Translations under genes and position numbers: made by a program
Notes under the pieces: model-generated
Told to the model about the DNA's origin: nothing
What the model saw: the letters and a program-made list of their open reading frames with translations, nothing else
Database searches by the model: none
Part shown: one piece after another, positions 25,372 to 33,228 of the stretch
How positions within the stretch are numbered: position 1 is the first letter of the stretch
How the letters are laid out: each line of letters opens with the position of its first letter
NCBI GenBank assembly: GCA_047971315.1
Contig: JBKDZP010000012.1
Location: forward strand, 1 to 44,776
DNA from: JBKDZP01 sp047971315
Lineage (GTDB): Bacteria; Bacillota_I; Bacilli_A; RF39; UBA660
Direction: 5' to 3'
Length of the DNA stretch: 44,776 bases

Positions 25372-26124
25372 ATGAAAGCATTAATTACTGGAGCAAGTTC
25401 TGGAATTGGAAGAGAAATAGCATTAATTTTGAATGATATGGGATATGATTTAATACTAGTAGCTAGAAGAAAGAAAAAATTAGATGAATTAAAAAAGGAA
25501 TTAAATAGTAATGTCAAAGTAATAAGTTTAGATATTTCTTCAACATTTAATTGTATGAAATTATATAATAAAGTTAAAGAGGAAAATATAGATGTTTTAA
25601 TAAATAATGCAGGATTTGGACTATTTGGTGAATTTAGTGAAACAAATTTAGATAAAGAATTGGATCTAATAGATACAAATATTAAAGCTGTACATACGTT
25701 AACAAAATTATTTCTTAAGGATTTTAATGAAAATGATAATGGTTATATTTTAAATGTAGCAAGTAGTGCTGCTTTCCTATCTGGACCCTTAATGGCAAGT
25801 TATTATGCTAGTAAAGGATATGTATTAAAACTAACAGAGGCTATTCATGAAGAATTAAGAAAAATAAATAGTAATGTTTATGTTGGAGTTTTATGTCCTG
25901 GACCAGTTAATACAGAGTTTAATGATGTAGCAAAAGTAAAATTTGGAATTAAAGCAATGAATAGTAAAGATGTTGCTAAATATGCAGTTGATAAAATGTT
26001 AAGTAAAAAGTTAGTAATAATTCCAGGATTTAAAATGAAATTTTTTACAACAGTTACAAAATTTATACCTAGAAAATTATTACTAAAAATTACTTATAAT
26101 ATCCAAAAGAAGAAGGAACAATAA
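25372..26124 (+). CDS. short-chain dehydrogenase/reductase
   Basis: 250 residues of classical SDR type. Cofactor motif TGASSGIG near the N-terminus, DVLINNAGFGLFGEF (NNAG) and the catalytic Ser and Tyr-x3-Lys in VASSAAFLSGPLMASYYASK. The basic residues after the second strand (ARRKKK) favour NADP. The C-terminal part (FIPRKLLLKITYNIQKKKE) resembles the DltE/YqjQ-like group. Substrate unknown. The start at 25372 has only a weak GTGA upstream; a strong AAAGGAG at about 25302 is 65 nt further upstream without a start codon after it. Confidence 0.88.
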   Translation: MKALITGASSGIGREIALILNDMGYDLILVARRKKKLDELKKELNSNVKVISLDISSTFNCMKLYNKVKEENIDVLINNAGFGLFGEFSETNLDKELDLIDTNIKAVHTLTKLFLKDFNENDNGYILNVASSAAFLSGPLMASYYASKGYVLKLTEAIHEELRKINSNVYVGVLCPGPVNTEFNDVAKVKFGIKAMNSKDVAKYAVDKMLSKKLVIIPGFKMKFFTTVTKFIPRKLLLKITYNIQKKKEQ

Positions 26125-26126
26125 TT

Positions 26127-26774
26127 ATGAATAAAAAGGGACTTACATTAGTTGAACTTCTAGCAGTTTTAGTTTTATTATCAATTGTAGCTTTAATTAT
26201 AACCCCAAATATTTATAAAAGTATTAGAGATTATCGCGATAGTCTATATGATGTTAATGTTAAATCTATTGAAGATGCATGTAAAAATTGGGCTGCAGAT
26301 CACGTTGCTGAACCTACATTTCCAAATAGTGATGGAGAAGCTATTTTAGTTACTTTAGGTACACTACAAGATGGTGGATATATAGATGATCCATTAGCAG
26401 ATACAAGAAATGGTGGAAATTTTTCAAAATATTCTTTTGTTGTAATAAGTTACAGTGAAACAGAAAAAACTACAACAGAAGAATCTACCTATATTTATGA
26501 TTATCATTTTTATCTTGGGATAAATGATTATATATTTTATGGTGCTTCTCTTTGGGCAGATGAAAATATAGATGTATCATCTGTAATGGTTGGTAACTCA
26601 TCTACTAGTACAATTACAATTGCGGATTTAATAAACAGTAAATATATTAGCAGTAGTATTGTTAATCCGGAAACAAATATTGCTTTAGCAACTACTAAAA
26701 AAATATTTATTACTTGTACTGCAATAGATGAAAATGGTGTTACAAGTTATGAATATACTTATAATTTTGAATAG
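26127..26774 (+). CDS. type II/IV prepilin-like protein
   Basis: 215 residues beginning MNKKGLTLVELLAVLVLLSI, a clear prepilin signal: cleavage before Leu after KKG, Glu at +5, one hydrophobic helix. The rest is a soluble domain rich in Thr, Ser and Asp with no glycine-rich region; the segments TLGTLQDGGYIDDPLAD and INSKYISSSIVNPET resemble the G-type pseudopilin layout in which short loops follow a long helix. It follows the SDR gene by 2 nt. No pilus ATPase or peptidase is nearby. Related in its leader, not in its passenger, to the protein at 366-2696. Confidence 0.85.
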   Translation: MNKKGLTLVELLAVLVLLSIVALIITPNIYKSIRDYRDSLYDVNVKSIEDACKNWAADHVAEPTFPNSDGEAILVTLGTLQDGGYIDDPLADTRNGGNFSKYSFVVISYSETEKTTTEESTYIYDYHFYLGINDYIFYGASLWADENIDVSSVMVGNSSTSTITIADLINSKYISSSIVNPETNIALATTKKIFITCTAIDENGVTSYEYTYNFE

Positions 26775-26790
26775 ACTGTAAAGTCTTTTT
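26773..26790 (+). terminator. short terminator after the prepilin-like gene
   Basis: AGACT (26773-26777) pairs with AGTCT (26782-26786), tetraloop GTAA, then a short T tract. It overlaps the stop codon. Confidence 0.65.
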
Positions 26791-26793
26791 CTA

Positions 26794-26822
26794 TTGTAAA
26801 AATGGGTAAAATATTATATAAT
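26794..26822 (+). promoter_or_regulatory. promoter of the EcfA pair and truA
   Basis: TTGTAA (26794-26799) and TATAAT (26817-26822) are separated by 17 bp, 44 bp before the first ATPase gene. Confidence 0.6.
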
Positions 26823-26865
26823 AGTTATGCAAATTTAGTGTTTCTATTTAACAGGGGATGATAGG

Positions 26866-27582
26866 ATGAATAAAATTATTGAGATAAAAAATTTAAAATT
26901 TAAGTATGAAGATGTGATATTTAATGAATTTTCAATTGATATTATAAAAGGAGATTTTATTGCTTTAATAGGGATGAATGGAAGTGGAAAAAGTTCATTA
27001 TTAAAAATATTAAATGGAGAAGTTAAGTATTATGGAAATGTAAATTTAGGTGGTAGTATAACTTACATAGATGATAAAATAATAAATATGGATAATGAAG
27101 TTGCTTATATATTAAAGTCATCTAATTTAGATTTAATCAACTATTTTGATATTAAAGAAATATTATATTTTAATTATAATACACTTAGTGAAAATCAGAA
27201 AATTTTAGTAAAATTAGTTTTAAAATTGTCTGTTGATACTGATATTATTTTAATAGATGATATTTATAGTAAATTAACTCTTAAGTATAAAGAAAAATTA
27301 TTTAAGTATTTAAAAAAAGAAAATAAAAATAATAAGACAATCATATATGTTACTAAAGATATTGAAGATAGCTTAATAAGTAAAAATATAATTGTACTTA
27401 ATGGTGGGAAAGTGGAATTTTATGGAAAAAGTGATATTCTATATAAAAATGAAAATTTATTAAAAAGTAATAATTTAGAACTTCCTTTTATGATTTCTTT
27501 GTCTAATAAATTAAAATATTATGGACTAGTTGATAAAGTAATTTTAAATATGAAGAAGATGGTGGATATAATATGGAAGTAA
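26866..27582 (+). CDS. degenerate ECF-type ABC ATPase (EcfA1 position)
   Basis: 238 residues, shorter than the roughly 275-280 of EcfA1. Position before a second ATPase and truA is that of ecfA1 in Firmicutes. Walker A is intact (GMNGSGKSS, residues 36-44). Other motifs are not: the signature is LSENQ (107-111) instead of LSGGQ, Walker B is IILIDD (127-132) with Asp at the catalytic Glu position, and the His of the switch is Lys164 (VTKDIE). The Q-loop region is shortened and has no recognisable Gln. It overlaps the next gene by 10 nt. Likely an ABC subunit that binds but poorly hydrolyses ATP. Confidence 0.75.
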   Translation: MNKIIEIKNLKFKYEDVIFNEFSIDIIKGDFIALIGMNGSGKSSLLKILNGEVKYYGNVNLGGSITYIDDKIINMDNEVAYILKSSNLDLINYFDIKEILYFNYNTLSENQKILVKLVLKLSVDTDIILIDDIYSKLTLKYKEKLFKYLKKENKNNKTIIYVTKDIEDSLISKNIIVLNGGKVEFYGKSDILYKNENLLKSNNLELPFMISLSNKLKYYGLVDKVILNMKKMVDIIWK

Positions 27583-28421
27583 TATTAAAAAATATTAGTT
27601 ATAGTTATTCTAAAGTTAATTACAAACAAAAGGAAATTTTTAATAAAATAAGTCTTAAATTTGATAAAGGAAAAATAACAAGTATTTTAGGAAATGTCGG
27701 TAGTGGTAAATCTACACTATTGCAAATAATAGGAACTAATTTAATTCCTGAAGGCGAAATGTTTTTTGACAAAGTGGTTATAAATGAAAATTTAATATTA
27801 AATAATTTTAGAGATATTCAATCTAAAATTGGATTTTCTTTTTCTGATTATTTAGAAGATACTTATGAAGAAACAGTATTTGATGCATTAAAATTTATTT
27901 TAAACTACCACTGCTATAAGTTAGATAAAATAAATGAAAGAGTAAGTGCTTCATTAAAAATGGTAGGATTAGATGATAGGTATTATAGTAGAAAAATTAA
28001 TAGTTTAAGTAGTGGTGAACTAAAAAAAATTTCTATAGCTTCAGCACTAATACATAATCCAAAGATTATTTTATTAGATGATCCAACTGTTGGGTTAGAT
28101 TTAACTAGTAAATTAGAGTTGTTAAAGTTACTTAGAATTTTAAAAAATAGATTTAATAAGACTATTATTGTCGCAACAAATGATATAGATTTTATTCATA
28201 AAATAACTGATTATATTTATGTACTTGATCATGGAAAAATTGAAATTGAAGGTACTAAATATGATGTTTTTAAAAATGAATCTAAGTTGAGGAAACTTGG
28301 TATAAACATACCGAAGGTAATGGAATTTTCAAATGTGGTTTTGAGTAAAAAAAATATTAAAATAGGTTACCGAGATGAAATAAATGATTTAATAAAAGAT
28401 ATATATAGGTTTGTTAGTTAA
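27573..28421 (+). CDS. degenerate ECF-type ABC ATPase (EcfA2 position)
   Basis: 282 residues, normal EcfA2 length. Walker A GNVGSGKST (40-48) is intact. The signature reads LSSGE (145-149), Walker B reads IILLDDP with Asp170 where Glu is expected, the Q-loop Gln is replaced by Ser91 (GFSFSDY against GLVFQYP), and the switch His is Asn203 (ATNDID). The D-loop VGLD is kept. In this gene order the next gene should be ecfT, but truA follows after 10 nt. ECF modules energise vitamin and metal uptake; here the power unit looks altered and the T component is elsewhere or lost. Confidence 0.8.
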   Translation: MEVILKNISYSYSKVNYKQKEIFNKISLKFDKGKITSILGNVGSGKSTLLQIIGTNLIPEGEMFFDKVVINENLILNNFRDIQSKIGFSFSDYLEDTYEETVFDALKFILNYHCYKLDKINERVSASLKMVGLDDRYYSRKINSLSSGELKKISIASALIHNPKIILLDDPTVGLDLTSKLELLKLLRILKNRFNKTIIVATNDIDFIHKITDYIYVLDHGKIEIEGTKYDVFKNESKLRKLGINIPKVMEFSNVVLSKKNIKIGYRDEINDLIKDIYRFVS

Positions 28422-28431
28422 GAGGTGAAAT

Positions 28432-29163
28432 ATGAGATATTTAATGACTTTTGCATATGATGGTAGTAATTATAGTGGGTATCAAAAGCAGACTAATGTA
28501 AGAACTATTCAAGATGAAATTGAGTCTAAATTGAAAAAAATAAATAATAATTATGATGTAAATATTCATAGTAGTGGTAGAACCGATGCATTAGTTCATG
28601 CAATAAATCAAAAAGCACATTTTGATTTATCAATTAATATAACTACAGATAATTTAAAAAGAGCATTAAATAGTTTAGTAAGCAGTGATATTTATATAAA
28701 AAATATTGTTGAAGTTAATGAAGAATTTCATGCAAGATTTGATGTTGTAGCAAAAGAGTATATTTATAAAATTAATGTCGGTAATTATGATCCTTTTTTA
28801 AGAAAATATAATTTTCAATATAATAAACTTTTAGATGTTGAAAAAATGAAATTAGGTATCAAATTATTTGAAGGAACTCATAATTTTAAATCATTTACTA
28901 AAACTAACAACATTATAAATGATTATGTAAGAACTATTATTGATACTGAAATTAAGCTTGATAATAAAATAATTACAATTTATTTTAAAGGTACAGGATT
29001 TTTAAGATATATGGTTAGAAATATGGTTGGATTATTAATTGAAATTGGTGAAAATAAGAGAAATATTGGTGAGTTAGTAAATATTTTAGAATCTGAAAAT
29101 CGAAGTTTAGCAGGTAAAACTGCCCCTCCTGAAGGTTTATATTTAAAAGATGTTTATTATTAG
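28432..29163 (+). CDS. truA: tRNA pseudouridine synthase A
   Basis: 243 residues; converts U38-U40 of tRNA anticodon arms to pseudouridine. MRYLMTFAYDGSNYSGYQKQ, the catalytic Asp52 in SSGRTDALVHA, later FHARFDVVAKEYIYKI and GTGFLRYMVRNMVG. The usual GRTDAGVHA has Leu in place of Gly at residue 54, an oddity next to the active site. Ribosome binding site AGAGGTG. Position after the ABC pair and before rplM-rpsI is normal. Confidence 0.95.
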   Translation: MRYLMTFAYDGSNYSGYQKQTNVRTIQDEIESKLKKINNNYDVNIHSSGRTDALVHAINQKAHFDLSINITTDNLKRALNSLVSSDIYIKNIVEVNEEFHARFDVVAKEYIYKINVGNYDPFLRKYNFQYNKLLDVEKMKLGIKLFEGTHNFKSFTKTNNIINDYVRTIIDTEIKLDNKIITIYFKGTGFLRYMVRNMVGLLIEIGENKRNIGELVNILESENRSLAGKTAPPEGLYLKDVYY

Positions 29164-29183
29164 TTAAAAAGGGTTGGAATTTG

Positions 29184-29212
29184 TTGACTTTTCAATATCT
29201 TTTTGGTAATAT
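29184..29212 (+). promoter_or_regulatory. promoter of rplM-rpsI
   Basis: TTGACT (29184-29189) and TAATAT (29207-29212) are separated by 17 bp, directly upstream of the L13 leader. Confidence 0.55.
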
Positions 29213-29218
29213 TATAAC

Positions 29219-29296
29219 TGGTACATTTTATATATCCCATGGAATAAGTATTGGGAACACTTATTTCATAATATATTAAAAGAAAGGGAAATATTT
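29219..29296 (+). promoter_or_regulatory. L13 ribosomal leader with pseudoknot
   Basis: AATAAGT (29243-29249) pairs with ACTTATT (29259-29265). The loop holds TGGGA (29252-29256), which can pair with TCCCA (29235-29239) upstream, giving a pseudoknot. This arrangement upstream of rplM fits the Firmicutes L13 leader, thought to bind L13 and repress the rplM-rpsI operon. Confidence 0.75.
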
Positions 29297-29731
29297 ATGA
29301 AAAATACATATATGCAAAAAAAAGAAGATCTTGTGCGTAATTGGTATGTTATCGATGCGGAAGGTCAAAATTTAGGACGTGTTGCTACTAAGGTTGCTCA
29401 TGTTTTAAGAGGTAAACATAAACCTACTTATACACCACATATAGATTGTGGAGACTTTGTAATTGTTGTAAATGCGGATAAAATTAATTTAACTGGGAAC
29501 AAGTTAGATAATAAAATATATTACAACCATAGTGGGTATACTGGAGGACTTAGAGAAAGAACAGCTCGTGTTATGAGAGATCAATATCCAGTAGAAATGA
29601 TGGAAAGAGCTATCAAAGGAATGCTTCCAAAAGGAAGATTAGGACGTCAAATGTATAGAAAGTTATTTGTGTATGCTGGGGCAGAACACCCACATACAGC
29701 TCAACAACCTGTTGAGTTAAAAAATAATTAA
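29297..29731 (+). CDS. rplM: 50S ribosomal protein L13
   Basis: 144 residues. RNWYVIDAEGQNLGRVATKV, RGKHKPTYTPHIDCGDFVIV and GMLPKGRLGRQMYRKLFVYA are near-consensus. L13 is an early 50S assembly protein and probable ligand of the pseudoknot leader. Ribosome binding site AGAAAGGG. Confidence 0.98.
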   Translation: MKNTYMQKKEDLVRNWYVIDAEGQNLGRVATKVAHVLRGKHKPTYTPHIDCGDFVIVVNADKINLTGNKLDNKIYYNHSGYTGGLRERTARVMRDQYPVEMMERAIKGMLPKGRLGRQMYRKLFVYAGAEHPHTAQQPVELKNN

Positions 29732-29743
29732 GGAGGATTTTAA

Positions 29744-30160
29744 ATGGCTGATAAAAAAGTATTTATTGGAACAGGAAGAAGAAAATCATCTGTTGCACAA
29801 GTTAAAATGTTTGCTGGAAAAGGAAATATTACTGTTAATGGTGTAGATGTTAGAGAATTCTTTCCATATGAAACTAATGTTATGGATTTAAAACAACCTC
29901 TAGTAGCTACAAATAATGCAGAAAATTTTGATGTTGTAGTAAAAGTTAATGGTGGAGGATTTACAGGTCAAACTGGAGCAATTCGTTTAGGTATTGCTAG
30001 AGCTTTACTTGAATATGACAAAGCTAATGAAGGTAGTGAAACTAGCTACCGTACAATATTAAAAAGAGCAGGTTTTGTTACTCGTGATTCTAGAGCTAAA
30101 GAACGTAAAAAACCAGGTCTTAAAGCTGCTCGTAGAGCACCACAATTTTCAAAAAGATAA
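29744..30160 (+). CDS. rpsI: 30S ribosomal protein S9
   Basis: 138 residues. GTGRRKSSVAQVKMFAGKGN, then GGGFTGQTGAIRLGIARALL and the C-terminal KKPGLKAARRAPQFSKR, whose last Lys-Arg reaches the P-site tRNA. Ribosome binding site AAGGAGG, 12 nt after rplM. Confidence 0.98.
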   Translation: MADKKVFIGTGRRKSSVAQVKMFAGKGNITVNGVDVREFFPYETNVMDLKQPLVATNNAENFDVVVKVNGGGFTGQTGAIRLGIARALLEYDKANEGSETSYRTILKRAGFVTRDSRAKERKKPGLKAARRAPQFSKR

Positions 30161-30176
30161 TAAAATCATTTTTTAT

Positions 30177-30204
30177 AAAGTACGCAATTGCGTTCTTTTT
30201 TTGT
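30177..30204 (+). terminator. terminator after rpsI
   Basis: AAAGTACGC (30177-30185) pairs with GCGTTCTTT apart from one T-T mismatch, loop AATT, then a T tract. Confidence 0.8.
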
Positions 30205-30491
30205 ATAAATATTTACTACAATTTAAGCTATTTAGAAAATGATACAATTAAGAAAAATGACAAGCAAGATAGTGGTAATCTCTTTAAAGCATAATTTTTT
30301 AAAAACACGATAATATAAAATTATAAATTGTTTTTAGAAAGATACAAGTAATAAATAAAAAAGTAGTAAAGTTTTTAATTAAAAGAGTATACAATAAAAG
30401 GTTTAAATATGTAAAAAGATATATGTTAATATATGTTTTTTATGATATAATATGAAATGAAATAAATCTAATTATTAAAGGGGGATAATTA
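30205..30491 (+). promoter_or_regulatory. gene-free stretch with a candidate -10 element
   Basis: About 290 bases of AT-rich DNA. The only signal I can support is TATAAT at 30446-30451, 40 bp before the methyltransferase gene, without a clear -35 hexamer. GGGGG ahead of 30492 is the ribosome binding site. Confidence 0.4.
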
Positions 30492-31370
30492 ATGCGAATA
30501 AGTAATGAATGGAAAGATTATGAAATTATTGATGCTGGAAATGGTGAAAAAATAGAAAGTTGGAATGGTATTATTTTAAGAAGACCTGATCCACAAGCTA
30601 TTTGGCCAATTGAAAGTGATTTGGTTTGGAATAATCCAGATGGTTTTTATCATAGAAGTGATAAAGGTGGAGGTTATTGGGAATTTAAGAAGAAAGTTCC
30701 TGAATATTGGACAATTAATTATAAATCATTGAGATTTAAGGTTAGTCCAACTAATTTTAAACATACTGGTTTATTTCCTGAACAAGCAACGAATTGGGAT
30801 TTTATAATAGATAAAATAAGTACATGTAAAAGAAATGTTAAAGTTTTAAATTTATTTGCTTATACTGGTGGTGCAACAATGGCTAGTTCATTTGCTGGTG
30901 CATGTGAGGTAGTACATGTTGATGCATCAAAGGGAATGATTGAATGGGCAAAAGAAAATATGCATCTTTCTAATTTGGAAAGCAATAAAATTAGATTTAT
31001 AATTGATGATTGCCTAAAATTTGTCGAAAGAGAAGCAAGACGTGGAAATAAATATGATGCTATTATAATGGATCCACCAAGTTATGGTAGAGGTCCAAAT
31101 GGTGAAGTTTGGAAATTTGAACATAATATTTATAATTTAATAAATAAATGTTTAGATATATTGTCGGATAAGCCATTATTTTTGCTGGTAAATGCTTATA
31201 CTACGGGTGTATCACCAACAGCTTTAGAAAATATTTTGAAAACAACAGTTTTAAAAAAATATAAAAGTGGAAAAGTAGAAGCTGGTGAAATTGGATTATC
31301 AATTACTAAAAATAACTTAATTTTACCTTGTGGTTTATATGGTAGATTTATTGGTGATTATGAAATTTAA
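30492..31370 (+). CDS. class I SAM-dependent methyltransferase, RlmI/COG1092-like
   Basis: 292 residues. Motif I is VLNLFAYTGGATMAS (about 118-132), the acidic residue after strand 2 is in VVHVDASKGM, and motif IV is IMDPPSYGRGPNGEVW (about 193-208). DPPS-Y-G-R-G-P-x-G-E-x-W is characteristic of this group of RNA-modifying enzymes, related to 23S rRNA methyltransferases RlmI and the RlmK half of RlmKL. It lacks an N-terminal PUA domain, so the target cannot be assigned. An N-terminal beta segment of about 110 residues precedes the Rossmann fold. Confidence 0.85.
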   Translation: MRISNEWKDYEIIDAGNGEKIESWNGIILRRPDPQAIWPIESDLVWNNPDGFYHRSDKGGGYWEFKKKVPEYWTINYKSLRFKVSPTNFKHTGLFPEQATNWDFIIDKISTCKRNVKVLNLFAYTGGATMASSFAGACEVVHVDASKGMIEWAKENMHLSNLESNKIRFIIDDCLKFVEREARRGNKYDAIIMDPPSYGRGPNGEVWKFEHNIYNLINKCLDILSDKPLFLLVNAYTTGVSPTALENILKTTVLKKYKSGKVEAGEIGLSITKNNLILPCGLYGRFIGDYEI

Positions 31371-31380
31371 TTATTATATA

Positions 31381-31404
31381 AAACTTGATAAAATCAAGTT
31401 TTTT
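31381..31404 (+). terminator. terminator after the methyltransferase gene
   Basis: AAACTTGAT (31381-31389) pairs perfectly with ATCAAGTTT (31393-31401), loop AAA, then a T tract. Confidence 0.85.
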
Positions 31405-31453
31405 CTGTACTAATAAATTTATTTATAAAACATATATTTTATTAGGTGATTTT

Positions 31454-32125
31454 ATGCTTAAATATAAAATGTGTTTATTGTTTTTATTTAATTTGCTATT
31501 ATTAAATTTTAATTTTATAAGAACTGATGCATTAATTAATGATTTACCTTTATTTGGTAAAGTAATATATATAGACCCAGGACATGGTGGTACAGATCCT
31601 GGTGCTGTATATAAGGATATTTATGAAAAAAATATAAATTTGTCAATTAGTAAAGAATTAGAAACCAAACTTACTAGTTTAGGAGCAATCGTTTATTTAA
31701 CTAGGTATGGTGATTATGATTTATCAGTTACAAATACAATTAATCGTAAAAGAAGTGATTTATCAAGAAGAGGTAATGTAATAAATAAATCAAATTGTGA
31801 TTTATTTTTATCAATTCATCTTAATTCAGAAGAAACTGGTATTTGGAGTGGAGCACAAGTTTTTTATGATGATAATAATGTATTTAATGAAAAGATTGCT
31901 AATATTTTTCAAAGTGAATTTAATAGTAATTTAGGTAGTAAACGGGAATATAAATTAGTTGATGATTTGTATTTACAAAAGCGTATTACTAGACCGGGAA
32001 TTTTAATTGAGGTAGGGTTTTTAAGTAATGCTAGTGACAGATATTTATTAAAGCAAGTATATTATCAAAAAAAAGTTGCTTCTGTTATAACAAACGGTGT
32101 TTTAAAATATTTCAATATAAAATAA
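31454..32125 (+). CDS. N-acetylmuramoyl-L-alanine amidase, CwlD-like
   Basis: 223 residues, Amidase_3 zinc enzyme that removes peptide stems from peptidoglycan. The ATG at 31454 is chosen because TAGGTG precedes it and the translation opens with a signal sequence (MLKYKMCLLFLFNLLLLNFN). Zinc ligands: His44 in DPGHGGTDPGA, Glu58 in YEKNINL and His122 in SIHLNS; the catalytic Glu is Glu186 in LIEVGFLSN. The protein is exported or membrane-anchored by the N-terminal helix. It has no cell-wall-binding repeats. A second, damaged amidase lies at 34191. Confidence 0.9.
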   Translation: MLKYKMCLLFLFNLLLLNFNFIRTDALINDLPLFGKVIYIDPGHGGTDPGAVYKDIYEKNINLSISKELETKLTSLGAIVYLTRYGDYDLSVTNTINRKRSDLSRRGNVINKSNCDLFLSIHLNSEETGIWSGAQVFYDDNNVFNEKIANIFQSEFNSNLGSKREYKLVDDLYLQKRITRPGILIEVGFLSNASDRYLLKQVYYQKKVASVITNGVLKYFNIK

Positions 32126-32154
32126 TTGTTGTTGTTTTCAATTCATGTTATAAT
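32126..32154 (+). promoter_or_regulatory. promoter of the Abi-family gene
   Basis: TTGTTG (32126-32131) and TATAAT (32149-32154) with a 17-bp spacer, 26 bp before the start codon. Confidence 0.6.
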
Positions 32155-32179
32155 TGAATAAGATATATGTGGAGGTAAT

Positions 32180-33112
32180 ATGAAAACAAAAATTTTTAGA
32201 ACATTAGATGAACAAGTAGAAATTTTAAAATCAAAGGGATTAGTTATTAATGACGAAGATAGTGCTAAAGAAATTCTGTTTCGTGAAAATTATTTTTTTA
32301 TAAGTGGTTATCGTCATTTATTTATGAATTCAAGTAAAGATGAAGAGTATATTAATGGTACAACTTTTGAGGAATTATATGGGGTATTTTATTTTGATAG
32401 AAATATTCGTAATATAATGTTTAAATATATATTAATTATTGAAAATAATATAAAGTCGATAATTAGTTATCAATTATCTAAAAAGTATGGTTTTAAAGAA
32501 AAGGATTATTTAAATCCTGATAATTTTACACAGGATAGAATTAAATCAAGACAAGTTACTGATATTTTAAATAAAGTTAGAAGACAAATACGTGTTAATG
32601 GGATGAAACATCAAGCTACTATTCATTATTTAAGTAATTACGGGTATATTCCTTTATGGATTTTAGTTAAAGTTTTATCGATGGGTATTGTTTCGGAGTT
32701 ATTTTGCATTTTAAAAACAGAGGATAAAAAAAATATTTCAGATTTTTATGATATTGATAGTGATGTTTTATCTTTAAATCTTAGTTTACTCGCAAATTTT
32801 AGAAATTTGTGTGCTCATGAAGAGATACTATATGATTATAGAACTCAAAGAAGTATTTTAGATTCTAAATATCATACAATTTTGAAAATTGAAAGAGATA
32901 ATGAAGAATATATTTATGGTAAGAATGATTTATTTGCTTTAATTATAATAATGAAACAAATGCTTACTAAAAATCAATTTCATGACTTAGTTTTTCAAAT
33001 AGGATATGAGATTGATATATTGGATGGTAAGGTTGATATAGTTCCGTTAAATTCAATTTTAAATAAAATTGGTTTCCCAGATAATTGGAGAGGTATTGCT
33101 GATATTGATTAA
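32180..33112 (+). CDS. Abi_2/AbiD-AbiF family protein with HEPN motif
   Basis: 310 residues, matching Abi_2 proteins: FRENYFFISGYRHLF near residues 35-48 and YGVFYFDRNIRNIMFKYIL (about 67-85). Arg208-x4-His213 in LLANFRNLCAHEE is the HEPN ribonuclease signature. In lactococci AbiD/AbiF proteins block phage growth; HEPN family logic suggests RNA cleavage on infection. It has its own promoter and GGAGG site and no visible antitoxin partner. It lies outside the accessory region that begins at 34485 but is a typical strain-variable gene. Confidence 0.85.
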   Translation: MKTKIFRTLDEQVEILKSKGLVINDEDSAKEILFRENYFFISGYRHLFMNSSKDEEYINGTTFEELYGVFYFDRNIRNIMFKYILIIENNIKSIISYQLSKKYGFKEKDYLNPDNFTQDRIKSRQVTDILNKVRRQIRVNGMKHQATIHYLSNYGYIPLWILVKVLSMGIVSELFCILKTEDKKNISDFYDIDSDVLSLNLSLLANFRNLCAHEEILYDYRTQRSILDSKYHTILKIERDNEEYIYGKNDLFALIIIMKQMLTKNQFHDLVFQIGYEIDILDGKVDIVPLNSILNKIGFPDNWRGIADID

Positions 33113-33203
33113 TAATTTGTTATATAGTTGATTTTTAAAAATATTTTTCAATTTAGTATTATTTTATATTAAATAAATGATAGAGTAACTACAGCAAATG
33201 TGA

Positions 33204-33209
33204 TATAAT
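33204..33209 (+). promoter_or_regulatory. -10 element upstream of the DUF368 gene
   Basis: TATAAT 20 bp before the start codon, without a good -35 hexamer. Confidence 0.4.
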
Positions 33210-33228
33210 AAATAATATTGGAGGATAT

